Part shown: in pieces, positions 12,245 through 25,500 of the stretch | How the letters are laid out: every line of letters begins with the position of its first letter | How positions within the stretch are numbered: the stretch's first letter is position 1 | Program-made: the position numbers and the translations under genes | NCBI GenBank assembly: GCA_039000515.1 | Contig: JBCFYV010003508.1 | Location: 49,579,611 to 49,643,610 of the forward strand | Source of the DNA: Timema cristinae | Lineage: Eukaryota; Arthropoda; Insecta; Phasmatodea; Timematidae | Direction of reading: 5' to 3' | DNA: 64,000 nt | Notes under the pieces: model-generated | The model's input: only the letters and a program-made list of their open reading frames with translations | Told to the model about the DNA's origin: nothing | Database searches by the model: none

Positions 12245-12944
12245 TAGGGATGGGAAAAAAAGATCCTTTAGTGGAGCAGGAGCTACTGTCCACCACTATA
12301 CCTGTTCCTTTTTTTGTCACAGTCACTATATTCGTACCTACTCCTATCCTAATTTTTTTTTATCACCGCGTCTACTTTCCGTTAGGTTATACGCATATAT
12401 GCTAATTACATTAATGTGTTAGGGATGAAGATGGTTGGTTCTAGAGGAAGTGCACCTGTATTTGTTTGGAATAAGAATGTTGCGGTGACACCACAGACCT
12501 GTTATGACAGAGACGTGGAGCAAAGTTACTTTGGACATATTCCAGCGCTGCTTGTGACAGAGAGACTAGGGACAAGTTTACTCCGGACCTTTTACAGCAC
12601 TGCCTGTGAAAGAGACGAGGGGCAAGGTTACGCTGGACCTGTTCCATGCGCTGCCTGTGACAGAAAGACGAGGAGAAATGAGAAGCGTTGATAAATACTT
12701 TTAATATGTATCTATTTTGCTCTGCCTTCTACAGTACTATATTGTAACGGTGCAGCTCTGACCGAGAGACAGTAATAGAAGCTCGAAGAAAGCCAATGGG
12801 TTTACAGTAATAGGTGGAACGTTTCAAGCAGACCAGTGTCAAAAAAAAGGAACAGCTTCTTTCGTATTTCAGTAGTAGGCTGTGAATGTGACGTCAGATG
12901 AGTAGTGACAAAGGATCAGGTTGTGATTTTACTACCCATCCCTA
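12245..12944. mobile_element. Nonautonomous hAT-like element with TIRs and 8 bp TSD
   Basis: Terminal inverted repeats TAGGGATGGG and CCCATCCCTA bound a 700 bp segment flanked by near-identical 8 bp direct repeats (AGTTCTAT at 12237-12244, AGTTTTAT at 12945-12952). An 8 bp duplication is typical of hAT transposition. No transposase reading frame is present. The interior holds a SINE-B scrap (about 12375-12480) and three 56-58 bp tandem units (about 12490-12675). Confidence 0.72.
12490..12675. repeat. Three-copy 56-58 bp tandem repeat
   Basis: Units contain GCTGCCTGTGACAGAGAGAC, GGGCAAGGTTAC and GGACCTGTTCCA, with several substitutions between copies. The array sits inside the hAT-like element. 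The 91-codon ORF across it is a by-product of the repeat. Confidence 0.6.
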
Positions 12945-13574
12945 AGTTTTATACAGAATGGCCCACGGTAAAGTAGCCCGCTACTGCAGAAAGAATTGTT
13001 TTAATGCTTGTACGAATAAAAAACTATCTTTGCTCCATGATGAGGGAACGTAGACTAAATCACCTGTGTTTGCTTAATGCATAACCTGAGAGGTTCAACT
13101 AAATTGAAATTGCAAAATTAGTTATTGATTTTATAGCTAGTAGCAAATTAAACTTTAATTTTCAGTGTCTCATAATTTTTAGTCGAGCCGCATTAAATAT
13201 AATTTTTTCTTAATTTATTTTGCGTGTATTAATTCTAATGTTTGGCAGGACTAAAATAAATGAAAAAATTGCACAATAAGGCCGTTAAGTACAGGTATCC
13301 CTTGTTATACGCAATCTCACTTTATGCGTTTTCACTTAAACGTAATGTGAATGCTTACATTACCCGTTTAAGAGCTATGAGTCGCACCCTCTTTGGCAAA
13401 GTCGATCTGCAGTCTACTCTATGTTATGATAACGACGGTGGTCAATAGCACAGATTACATTAGTCTAGAATAAACGGCTATGTGGTTGTAGAATTACTGT
13501 CAGCTAATAACTTTCAATGATCATTCTGTTGCGTTATCTATGATGTATTTTAGAGCCAAGTCTGCTCTCTAGTG

Positions 13575-13817
13575 TTGGCTAACGCGCTTGTCATGTTGAG
13601 CTCGACTGGTGAGGACGGGGAGATCGAGGTTCGAATCTCGGTCGGGTGAACTGGGGGTGGTTTTTCCTAAATGGTCTTCCACTCTCCCTCCACGCAAATG
13701 CGGGTTCACTTCCTCTAATTCAACCTTCCCAATTCCTAATTCATTAGCGTAATTAGTACTTAAAGCGTATAACCCGAACGGGTAGTAAGACGCGGTGCTA
13801 AATATTATAAATATTAT
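13575..13817 (+). mobile_element. SINE-B, best copy, with 12 bp TSD
   Basis: Direct repeats TGCTCTCTAGTG at 13563-13574 and 13818-13829 flank this copy. The head contains a Pol III B box (GAGGTTCGAATCTCGGTC). The body has CTCTCCCTCCACGCAAATGC and CACTTCCTCTAATTCAACC. The tail reads GCGTATAACCCGAACGGGTA, then GTAAGACGCGGTGCTAA and AT-rich repeats. It defines the family whose diverged copies are scattered over the window. Confidence 0.88.
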
Positions 13818-16434
13818 TGCTCTCTAGTGCTCTCTATGATTCTCTTTAGAACTATTTATTGTTTTATTCATTTTTGTTATGTTGGATAAAAACGATCAGA
13901 TTATTGCACTTGTCTCTGGGTTATTGTTGATGTTTATCTTTGCATCCCTCTCGGTTTGTCCTTGTGTGTGTGATATTGCTTAAAGATATTAAATGTTGTT
14001 ATTAAACATTTATAAACGTGAAATAATTATTTTGTAATTATTAATTGTAATAAAAAATAAATTGATTATCTCCTAGTCAGGTAATTGTACTTGTTTGTAA
14101 CCTTTATCATGTATATACAAATTCATTCTGCATAACTTCGTTTTAACTAATTAATTATGTTAATTTGTTTATGAGATAGGCTACTAGCTATCTTGAAAAT
14201 TAATATGTTGCATTAATTTGGTTGCATTTGTAATGCGATAGGTTTTCATATTCATGGAAATGTTACATGAAAGTGGATTAATTGAATATTGCAATGACTT
14301 TGAGTTAAAGTTTGCTTTGTATCCTTATAAACAAGAATAGTTCACAAACAGCGTGGGATTTTTGACACTTTTTCATAGTAAATAGCATTTATTACTTAAA
14401 TCATCAATAAACAAAACGTTGGAGTCCACATTTACACTTCCTTTAAACATTTTTTTTTTCCTCAACACTTATAATTAATACTACAATAGATAAAAAAAAC
14501 TAACCATAGGCTTACTTAGAAAATATTAAGCCGCTTTTTCCACATCTGGTATTGTAAGGCTCAGAAGTCTACAGCAACCACACCTTGAACTTCTTGCTCT
14601 TCCTCGTAGCAAACTCAAATCCTGCAAATGTGATAAGGACTCGCCTACCTAAGGCTGGTATCACACTATCACATTTATGTCAAATTTCTTTGATCAAAGA
14701 TCTGTGATCAAAGAAAATGTGATGTAACTTTGACGACTCCTCAAAGATCTTTGATCACATAAATATTTTACAAATCTTTGATCACATATTTTCGTTATAG
14801 CACTAGACATTTATTATACACGTACATCCAAACAAAGCAAAATTATATAACTTAGGCCTAGGTCTATAGTAAGTAGACAAATTTTCTTGTTAATAACCAC
14901 AGTATGTCCCTATTACGACAGAATGAAGATTTGTGTACAATGCCTAGTTGTGAAGCCATTCTAAAATTGTCAAAAATGGCCTTTTCAATGCACGTTTTAT
15001 CCAAATATAATTCAATATCTCAACAATGTTCTGTATTGTAATGTTATTTGACATCTTACCATGTATTTCCCTATATTTTTCTAATTGTTGTAAATAGTTT
15101 CCAGTTTATTTTCATTTGAAATTACGCATTTCAAAGTTCGGCACCGCTTGACATGCTGTTGCCGCTGGGACAAATAATACTATTTACATCCATTCACTAA
15201 TATAATAACGGAAGGAAGAACATATAACAATGTTTTAAATAATTTAAACAAACTATTTTGTCCTAAGGAAGAACACTTATCTTTTATTAAACATTAAACA
15301 GATTTGGTAGACAAGGGAGTGGCGGGTCTCGCGATTGTAAAAGAAGTAATAAAAGAAAAAGACGAGATGTAAATACCTCCAAACTAGCGGGCATTTCAAT
15401 TCTGACAGGTGGAAATAAACATTTTAACTCTTTTTAAGAAACATTGTTCATATTCATTGACATATATTTCATTCTTTATATTAAATATGTATTTTATTTT
15501 ATATTCATCTCTAGTCCATAGACAACATTTTATCTTTTGTTTTACTATATTAGTCTTCTCTTTGAACTTGGAAGAAAATAGAACGTTTTTAAATTTGATT
15601 CATGGAACACTCTGAAGAAGATTAGTCTTCTTCCTCTTTGTTATTTTAATATAGAGCAAAATCTGTGTAGCTCCTAACTAAATTTATTTTCAAAGTGTAA
15701 CAATGACTTGAAAGTAAAGTGCAAGTACACAGATAGAAAGTTAAGTGTATGGGCAAGAACTAAAGATTCTTTATACCTTCTAATTGGGGAGGAGTTGAAA
15801 TTAGTAAAAGGAAGGAAACAAATTTCAGATATTCATGCTGTTTCAACATGGATGAATTCATTGGTGAGATCAAACCAAATCTTCAACTTTAAATATATAT
15901 TTTTCTCTTTTATCACATTATATGCTAGGAATAGGGATAAATAGTCTAAATAAATAAATAAAAATAAATATGCTACTATACAGCCTGTTTAAAATAGTGC
16001 AACCAATCATGTAGGTCCTTCACGTAGAGATATGGAAAATGTTTTGTTGGGATGAATCAATAATAGGAACTTTTATTAGCTCTTTATTTCCATTAATATT
16101 TAATCAGAAATAATCCACGTGTAATAGTGTTTGTATAAGTTTACTATTTCTAGCCGGCTGTATCACAGAGTTGATTGGCGTGTGATGCACGATCTTGACT
16201 GTGCAACCAAAGATGACGCTTGAAACACTTGCAGATCAACTTACAACAGATTTCTGATCAAGCCACTCATTATTCTTGTTACAACCGGCCCTAACAGTAC
16301 AATACCGTCTTGAATATTTATAAAGTTAAACTTCAATATAACACAAGCGCTCATTATTTTACTTTTGATCTATTCTGCGAAATCTAAAATGGTGTATTAA
16401 TAATTATTTTTACAGCCTTTGACTGCTTTCCACT

Positions 16435-16513
16435 ATGAGTTCCATAAAGGCTTTCTTCCACCAATGGTGTGGTGTTAAAAAAGTTACACCTCAGTTTGAT
16501 GTTCGTCCAACAG
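16435..16513 (+). CDS. mle: mle exon 1 (start of dsRBD1)
   Basis: The ATG at 16435 opens [16 protein letters not shown], matching the DHX9 pattern FLYAWCGKRK. The donor is ACAG/GTATTT, phase 1. A TTTTACAG acceptor at 16408-16415 shows that the exon extends 5' as UTR. Confidence 0.9.
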
Positions 16514-19500
16514 GTATTTAAACTGCCTCAGTTTTATTATAAAAAGTATATTATTATCAAAAATAATTCCTACTGACATTTTCTTGAAGCAGTTATTAAC
16601 TGGCCACCCAACTTGAATATTTCATATAAATAGCAGATTGGAGTTAACATCACGTTGGGGGGGGGGGGGGTTGTTAATTTCTGACCACTAACTCCATTCT
16701 GAAAATATTATTAACAATAGATTTCCATATGCCTCAATACCAACTCATACACCCCTAATTTTATCTAAATGGATTAAATTTCAATATAAATCCATTGTTA
16801 TCTTTTATTTGGAGATTTCGTCACGAGTATATCCAGGTAATTGTAGGTGTGTTCTGAGACTCTTACAGTTTCTCTCAAGGTAGTTTTTATATATTATATT
16901 TCTCATTCTTACCAGCTGAGATGGAGTCATGGGACCCTTACATTGTTTGGGTGTTTAAGAGTTAAATGATAAAAATGGCAGAGTTTGACTGTCTTGAGAA
17001 AGGTTTTTTTTATCACCACTTCTTACTACCCATCCGTGTTTTACCCTTATGTACTATTTGCGCTAGGGGTCTTAGGGATTAGAGAGGCTATATTTAGAGT
17101 ATGTGTATCCACATATGCATGGAGGTAGAGTGGAAACCACCCTCAGTACACCCGACCGAGATTTTAACCTCGATCTCCCTGTCATCGACAAACTACTGCT
17201 ACACCTTATACCATGCAGTCACCGAAGCAGGTTTGAAAAGGTTGCTACATCATTCTTTTATGCCTAATAATAAAGTTGCTATTTTTTTATTCATTTCTTT
17301 GTTAATATTTCAGGTCCTAAGCATCGACAGCGCTTCCTGTGCGAACTTCGTGTCGAAGGTTTTGACTATGTTGGGGCTGGTAACTCGACTAGCAAGAAGG
17401 ATGCTCAGTTTAATGCGTCCAGGGACTTTGTCCAGTACCTTGTCCGCCAAGGTCTAGTGAAAGCAAGTGATCTACCAGAAGATGTGAGTGTATCGTTGTA
17501 CCAAACTAATTGTCCGCTCCACACAGGAACTTATCTACGTTTAGTGGACATCAATCTGAGAAGTGTTTCTGGGCTCTTAAGATTATTTAAATAAAGGCAT
17601 AACAATAATAATGACTTTTATTGATCTAACACTAGTTAATCAGAGATTAAATACAACACACATCACATTTGCTGGAAATATTAGAATATCTTAATAATAG
17701 TAGCTATATATATTTTTTAAAGTCAAAGAAGAAGAAAACAATTTGCACTCGCTCAAAAGGTTATATTATTTTAAACACTCATTTTTGTTTGTTCACTGAG
17801 AAAAACAATTTATAATAAATTTGCATTGGTTAAGTTAAGGGGCTGCTGTTTTTTACAAATGTTATTTCTTTCTTTGGATTTTAAAGAAATTAAATGAATC
17901 TTAGGATATATGAGTTTATTCACAGATATTCAGTTTTTTTTTAGGCTAACCACGATTCCTACTTGTATCCTTTATGATATTTAAATTTAAATTTCAATAA
18001 ATCTGTAGGTACTTTGTTTTCAGTCTCTAAAAGTTTTAGTGCTAGGTCCAAGCAAGGACATTAATATGTAGAGAGGGACATTGCTACAGGCGGCCATGTT
18101 TGATCTAAACATTGTTGGGCCATCGACTAACACTTGAGGGTGATGGTTTTGAGATGTCTCCCTGTTATCGGCAGTCGGGCTTAGCATGAGAATAGCTCAT
18201 TAGACCTTACCGCCAACAAACGGCAATGTTTTTGTGGGTTTTTAAAAAGAATGTTCAACATGTTTCCAATGTTTTTTGTTGGTTTTAAGGTTTAACAAAA
18301 TCTACAGACAGGGAAATGTCAGGGAATTTAATTTAAAAAAAAGTAAAAATCAGGGAATTAAAGTACATAATTAATTTTGCACCTACAATTTTAAACCAAA
18401 CTGATAGATTTTCTTTCTCATTGCTAACAAAATACATTCTATAACTAAATGCATAAAATAGCCCTACTGTAAAAACCTGTCTACAGTGTCTTATTATACA
18501 TTCCGAACCCGTTAAACAATAATTCATTTTATTGAAAAATAAACTTATACAAATGTTGATGTGTAGTATGCATTAAGCTGGTTTTTGAAAATGTGCGATC
18601 AGTTTAATAAATGATAAAAAATTGCCACACTGAAAAAAAAAGTAAAAATTTCAAGCCGGGAATACTTAAATTTTATCTGAAAGGTTTGTAGCCACCCTGT
18701 TATAATAGTCGGATAATTGAATGTTGTGTGATTTCAGGCGACTGGTATCAGTGTTGGGGATGCACCTTCTGGTGATGGGTCGTTGCCCGATGGGGGCCCA
18801 CCGCTTCCAGAAGGGGGTACTACCTCAAGACCAGTCTTCCAACCTGGGATGGGCCCCAATGAAATAGGAGAAGCTTACCGTCCCTACCAGGGCTCTGGAG
18901 ACAAACCTTTCTCTTACATCGACAGAATTGCCGAGCAGAAGAGAGTTGAAGAGGTAAACTTATCTCCGTGTGAGGAGAGAGAGAGCATGAGAGCATTTTA
19001 TACCTTTTAATAGTGAGGAATTATCCTCAGGGACTGGATATTGTACCAGTCCTACTTTAAAGTTCGGCTCTAGGACATATGAAGCTATGACAGGCCTCGT
19101 AAGCCAGTAGTGGAAAATATATGTCTTGAATATAAACCTGGCCTAGGCCCCAGGAGGGAAACATTAGAAGATGTAAAAAAAAAATCATGATTTTTTTTTC
19201 AAAATTTAGATTTATTAATCAGATTCAAAATAAATTGAAGATTTAGATTTAAGATTTGAATTAGGAAAATAGTGGATCTGAACCAACTTTATCAAAAACC
19301 TTTCATACATCATCATCATCATCATCCTCTATCCTTCCACCATTCTTTCTCTTTTAATTGTTTTCGTTCTTCTCCTCTCACTTGAAAACTTTCTGTTATC
19401 TGCTCCTCCCATGTCTTTCCTCGGTCCCCTTGCTGTCTTTTTCAGACAAACTTCATTTCCCACATTTTCTTTGACATCCTCTCCCTCTCCATCCTAATTA

Positions 19501-22500
19501 TTTGTTTTAATTTCTTCAGGCGGAAGACTATGATGTGAATGCTAGTATCCATGGCAATTGGACCTTGGAGAATGCCAAAGCGAGACTTAACCAGTTTTTA
19601 CAAGTCCATAAAATAACGGCAGAATATAAGTACACAATGGTTGGTCCGGATCACACAAGGTATAGTATCATAGATCATATGAGGGCAATATATCCATCTT
19701 GGTGTCTAAGTTGTTTAAGTTCCCCACAAGTCGGTGATACTATGGTTCGATTCTGAGTGAGACTAAAGATGTTAAATATTTATACGATTCTAGGCTAAGC
19801 TAGTTTGTAAATTGTGTACTGGTATAACCTTTGTGTTTATAAAGTATAAGTTATGCTAAACATCTCTTATTAATACTAAACACTATTCTCAAAACTATTT
19901 ATATTCAAAATTTAAAAATTAAATTCCATACAAATCAATCTACTCAAAAGTGATAACTAAAATAATCGATGACAACTGATAATTTTAATCCCTCTTTTGT
20001 TTAACTTTGGGAGCTGATTTAGGTAGCTAGGAATTGCGTCATGAACTAGATCATGTAATTATAATAAAGAGGGACAGATATAACATTCACCTGGGTAGTA
20101 AGAGCATCACTATTCTTTACATCACCGTGTCTTACCACCTGTTCAAGTATTTTAGAGGTGGTCCACCTGCACCTGCGTGGTGGGTTTAAACTCTTACCTC
20201 CTAGGGGCTACACAGATCTTGTCTCCCCCACACACTCTAACCCCTGTCCTGTGATAAATAGACTAAACAACATAACACTGCAGGTAGCCTAACTGAGCTT
20301 GACTCTGTCAGTGACGATCACTAAAACATTCAGCCCGCCTGTAAATCCGCCCCTGGGAAGGAGAGTTATAAACCCAAAACCCTCCTGGGCTGACCCACCC
20401 AGTCTTAATGCAAGCGTGAGGCCTTACACCATTCAGCCAATGAGGGACATGCTCAAGGTCACTTCATTATCGTCTTTTCTGCCACAGGACAGTCACCCAG
20501 GGCTCCTACGGGCGCATTCCAAATCAATGAATAGTGTTTGATGTTTAAGAGAATAATAGTTTAAATTAAATAAGCTAATAAATATTTCTAAATAAAGACA
20601 TAACATCTACATATTTGATCTTATACTAAGAAAAATATTCTAAATATATATTGACGAACAAAATAATTACTTTTATGGTTTTATGACATTTGGGGTGTCT
20701 TTGTCGGTCAATCACTTTGAAATTTAATTAAAAGCTTGGGTGTATAACCTGAATGGGTAGTAAGACACGGTGCTAAGAAAAAAATATTAAAAGTTTCTGA
20801 AACTATCACAATAAAAGGAAGGGATCATATTTTGGCAAACATGGTTTGAGGAGGGGACGGGGCACCCTACCTATTATTATTTGTTTATATTATACAGAAT
20901 AAAACTGGGAGACACATTTTAAGTCTCAGCTAGACCTCGGGGGTGAAGCTCTTACACCAGCACCGGGGGAAACCTACGATTGAAACTTCTATTCATATTT
21001 TAATAAAGTGTTATTATTCAATTAAAAAGTGCTCCTATTCACTTTTAATGCCAGAGCTGGATACAGTATATCATTAATAATTATGTTTGGGTCTAACTCA
21101 AACTTAGGAACCCATCTCACCTTAGAACTTAAGTAGGTAATTCAGCTTGAGCCAGACGTTGCATCTTGGTGTGGTTTTCTCTATTAAACTTGAAAAAAAA
21201 AAAAACTCGGCAAAATTGAGACCAGTATGTTTAAAAGTTGTCTTTTAGAATAAAAATAAAACTACCAAACTGATCCCAATTTTGTTGTTGACAAATGAAG
21301 AATGCAGAAAACCACACTTGGATACGTTTTCTCGTATCTAACATCCTGGTCCAAGAGAAACCTAGTTTTACCAAGGTACAGTCTCTGTCAAGATGTATTG
21401 CAACACCATGAAACAAACCATATATTATCATGTGTAAACATGTGAAAACATGCATTAGTCAGCCGTAACGGCTCACTGGTCCATGTTGCTATCATTCTTG
21501 CCGAGACAAAAGTTTTTCTTTTGGTTGTTTTTTTGTCATGTGCTAAAAGAAAAACATTTGAAATGTGTTAATGAGATTGTATTCAGAAGCTGAATATTTC
21601 TCTTAGCTTTTTTTTAAATCATCTAAATGCCAGAATTATGGTGTCTTTAGGTTAAAACAAACACCGAATCTTGGACACTGGAATCTAGTTTGAAACAAAT
21701 ATGGTTGCTTATAGCATTGTCCGCAAACACAGGATTATACCTCACTTGAATTTAACATATATCTGTATAAGGAAAACCTCTTTTCCCTTTATGAGGTAAT
21801 TATATAATATCTGTAAGAAGGTACAGGAAAGGTGGTTAGAAACATATGAGATTGAAAGTAGGAATTGGGAATCTAATGTTATCCCTCCAAAAAGGCTTGA
21901 ATATTTAAGAAATTACTCGAATAATCTGCATTTCATTTTATACGTTTAGAATCCGCTAAAAACACACACAATCCATGAAAACTGCAGGCTTTATCTTTTT
22001 CCGGGTAGGCCACTACATTAAAAAAAAGTTTCCCATCTTTTATGATCATTACATTGGACATAGCTTAGAACTAGTGGTAAGTAAACTTACAAATAACTGC
22101 TTCTGTAAAAATTTCTCTGGGGCAGCCAATAAACTGTGGACTATGTATAATCCATCCCTAATCGTGTTAGTTATTTTTTGGAGTTTGACTGCACCTTAAC
22201 GACAAAGTCTTACCAGGATGGTGTATCTTACAACCATTATTATTTTTAGCCACCCAAACCACTCTCTCACTTTATTGTTGATTTATTTGACAGACTGGGT
22301 ATGAATGTCCATTGTTTTGACATTAAATTGTTAAAAATATTCAGTGTAATTATTTTTGGGAGTTCTTTGAATGCTTTCATTAATTTTAAATAACTAGTTT
22401 TATTTTTTAAGATATTCACACAACATATTAAACTTATTCCCGTAAAAACACAAATAATATATGAAAATAAAGCATTGGTTCATAAAGTATACATATTACA

Positions 22501-25500
22501 AAAAACATTGTTTCTTTATTGGCCAACGTCTCATACTATTTGATTTCCCCGAGTGACATTACTATTTAGATACATATTTTACATTATGAGTTTTCAACTA
22601 AAATACGTTGTGTGTATTGAATAATGCAAGCCTAGTATTTTTTCATTTCCAACCTTAGGCAAACAAAATTATGTAAGAGGTTTATTAAATTAAGCTAGGT
22701 TAAATGTTTCTTGCAAATAATGTGATTTGTGATCAGCTGCTTGGGGGGAAAAAAAATGAATAACACCATTATCGAAATAAATTTACCTAATTTCTAGTCT
22801 CTAACTTCTTAAAATGTAATATTATTTGGAAAAGTGTTACCAACTGTTGACGCAAACTGATTTTATTCTGTGTGTTGACGCTAGAAGAAACGTCGAATCT
22901 GAAACTAGCGGACGATACAAAGTGTGGTGGTCATACTAACCCAAACACTATCTTTTCCTCAAGTGGTAGCAACTAACTTTGCGTTGAATGGTCAAAATAG
23001 CCCGACAGGCCTTTTCTCACGTCACCTTTCGTCCCATTTCAAATTAACTAAATAGGACACAAACCTAAAAACCCAAAATGAGAAAAATAACCTGTAAGAA
23101 CATTGTCAACACCCAGAATTTATATACACACGGACATTCTCTGTGATGTGTCAAAAAAGAGAACATAATGCTATTAAAATCTGGGTAGCATTTTACCACC
23201 TACAAACATTGTTGTGAAACCAAAACCAATTTTGTTTTTATTTTGAGAGACGCATGATTTTGAATCATCATTGAAAAATAATAGGGGTGTACGAAGGTTC
23301 GAAACTTCGACTTGGCTTCGAAACAAACATAAGCTTTGACTTAGCTTTGAAAAAAATTACGGCTTCGAAGCTTTGCCAATAAAAATATCGACAGCTAAAA
23401 TACTGAATTTATTTTCAATTATAGCGATTCTGAGTGGTTTTATTTATTACAAATTAATATTCATGTGGAAAAAACTGAAGTAATTGAATTGTAAGGGGAG
23501 ATAATAACTTGATTTGTCAGATTAACAAGAAATATTACAAACAATGATGCCTATAACATTTTCCAAGTAATTTTAGTGTATTTACTTATATAAATAACCA
23601 CAATATATTTTTCAAGCATAAAACAACTAAAGAAAATATTCAAATTTCGATTCGACTTCAAGAATATTTCATGTATTTGATTTGAGTTTGCTTCGAATTG
23701 AAAAAAGTGTACTTCACACACCCCTAAAAAATAATAACATTAACATAATATTTTTTTTTTAAAGTACCTTTTTGTGCGTCACATTGCTAGGTAATATTTG
23801 TGGGTGCGAGGTTGGATTCCATGTGTCCAGGTTATTTGTGTTTGTGTGTACAAACTCTTGATAATGTTGTATTTGCGGAGTGTTGGTTTCCAGAGGCCGA
23901 GATGGGAATGTTGTTTCATGGTGTTGCTCTGCCTTCTTGTCTAGATGTCCCCCATGCTTGAAACACGTCGGTGAGTACAACTGGGCCCAGGTGATACTCA
24001 TTGTATGCTCATCATTCCTCACCTCACAACGACAGTTTTAAATTATATTTAACTCTACAATAATTTAGTTACACTTTTTTTAAAGTTAAATGTTATGAAA
24101 TAAAAATGAGACATTAGAATGTCTGGTATTAATTAAATATTTAAAAACATAACATTTTACTTAGATCTGTAACACAAAATGCAGCAGTTAGATTTAACCT
24201 AATTAAGATACAATTCAACATTAAAATGTCTGCCATAGAGCAGTGGCGTAACTAGGGCGAGGCAAGAGGGGCATGTGCCCTGGGTGCTAAATTTATTAGC
24301 AACAAGAGAATTTTGCATTTTTTAACAATAAGTATGTATTTTGTAACTGGTATTAAAACCGGTATAAAAACTCAACCAAATAAAAGTTTTCAAGTGGTTC
24401 AATTTTTTGTTATCTGCCCTTAGCGCCATTGGCTCTAGTTTGCCATATAGATTCTTTAACGCCTGGTTCTTGTAATTTATTGAATAATTGTACTCTCAGG
24501 TCAGGTGTTAGCTAATATTATGAGTGTGCTACTAATTATTTTTTTAAGCCTTACTCATTACTTCTATCTGTTTATTTTACATAATTTCATTAAACTTCTC
24601 TTTCCAAAGTATTTGTCTTTGTAAATTAGTTACTAACTTGTTTGATTATATTTTCAGGAGTTTTGTTAGTGAAATGAGTTTTTTCGTCAACAAACTTGGG
24701 AGAAGTAAGTAAACTATATATATTTTTATGTTGTGTATTTGAGAAAGGGTGGAGCATTCTAGTGGTTCATTTTTCAAACTCTGCTCCGCCATGAGGCTGT
24801 TTTAGACTCGTCAACTTTAAAAATAGCATCAGTAAATAGGACTGCCAATCTTTTCAAATCTGAGTAAAGGATACTTGGCAAAGGCGTAGCCAGAATATTG
24901 GTTTTATACTTTTAAAATTAAACTACCGGTAATTTTATTTAGCACCGCTTAGGTACTAATTATTTTAAGGATTAGGAAGGATATATTTAGAACAAGTGTA
25001 CCCGTATTTGTGTAGAGGGAGAGTGGAAAACCATTTTGGTAAAACCATCCTCACTACACCTGAGCGAGATTTGAACCTCAACCTCCTCATTATTGGCAGT
25101 CTAGTGTACTGTGAGGGTAGCGCCTTAGATTACGTGACCACCCTTACGGGTAGCTGTAATTGATTGTTCATAAAAATTGCTACTAGGGCTCCACCTTGTA
25201 TTCTCTCTATTACAAGGGCTAATTTGGGCTAAAACTTTTGGGGACCCTTATTCTAGACTCCAGAGCATTGAAGGGGCTTTACCAATGTAAAACCCTGGGG
25301 GCACCTCTACCAGGCAGTCCTATGAGCCAAGGACCAATGTAAAACTCTCTAACTGTTTAAGCCGTTATACTTTAATTGTGCCTAAACTTGTGCAAATCCA
25401 AGAATTTTTATTTCAAATTGAAGGTGATGTTAGGTTTTAACATTAAAACCATTAAAAATATTGATAAACTTTATTCTTACACCTTGTATATTGCCAGTTA

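Larger units (their letters stand above)
11974..16434. other. Head-to-head intergenic region between syd and mle
   Basis: About 4.5 kb separates the two start codons, which point away from each other. It must hold both promoters and any 5' noncoding exons. A hAT-like element (12245-12944) and a SINE-B copy (13575-13817) occupy part of it. The sequence at about 14660-14790 repeats the motif TTTGATCA(C/A)A several times. No recognisable coding exon or clear TATA-type promoter was found. A TTTTACAG acceptor at 16415 suggests that mle has an upstream noncoding exon. Confidence 0.6.
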
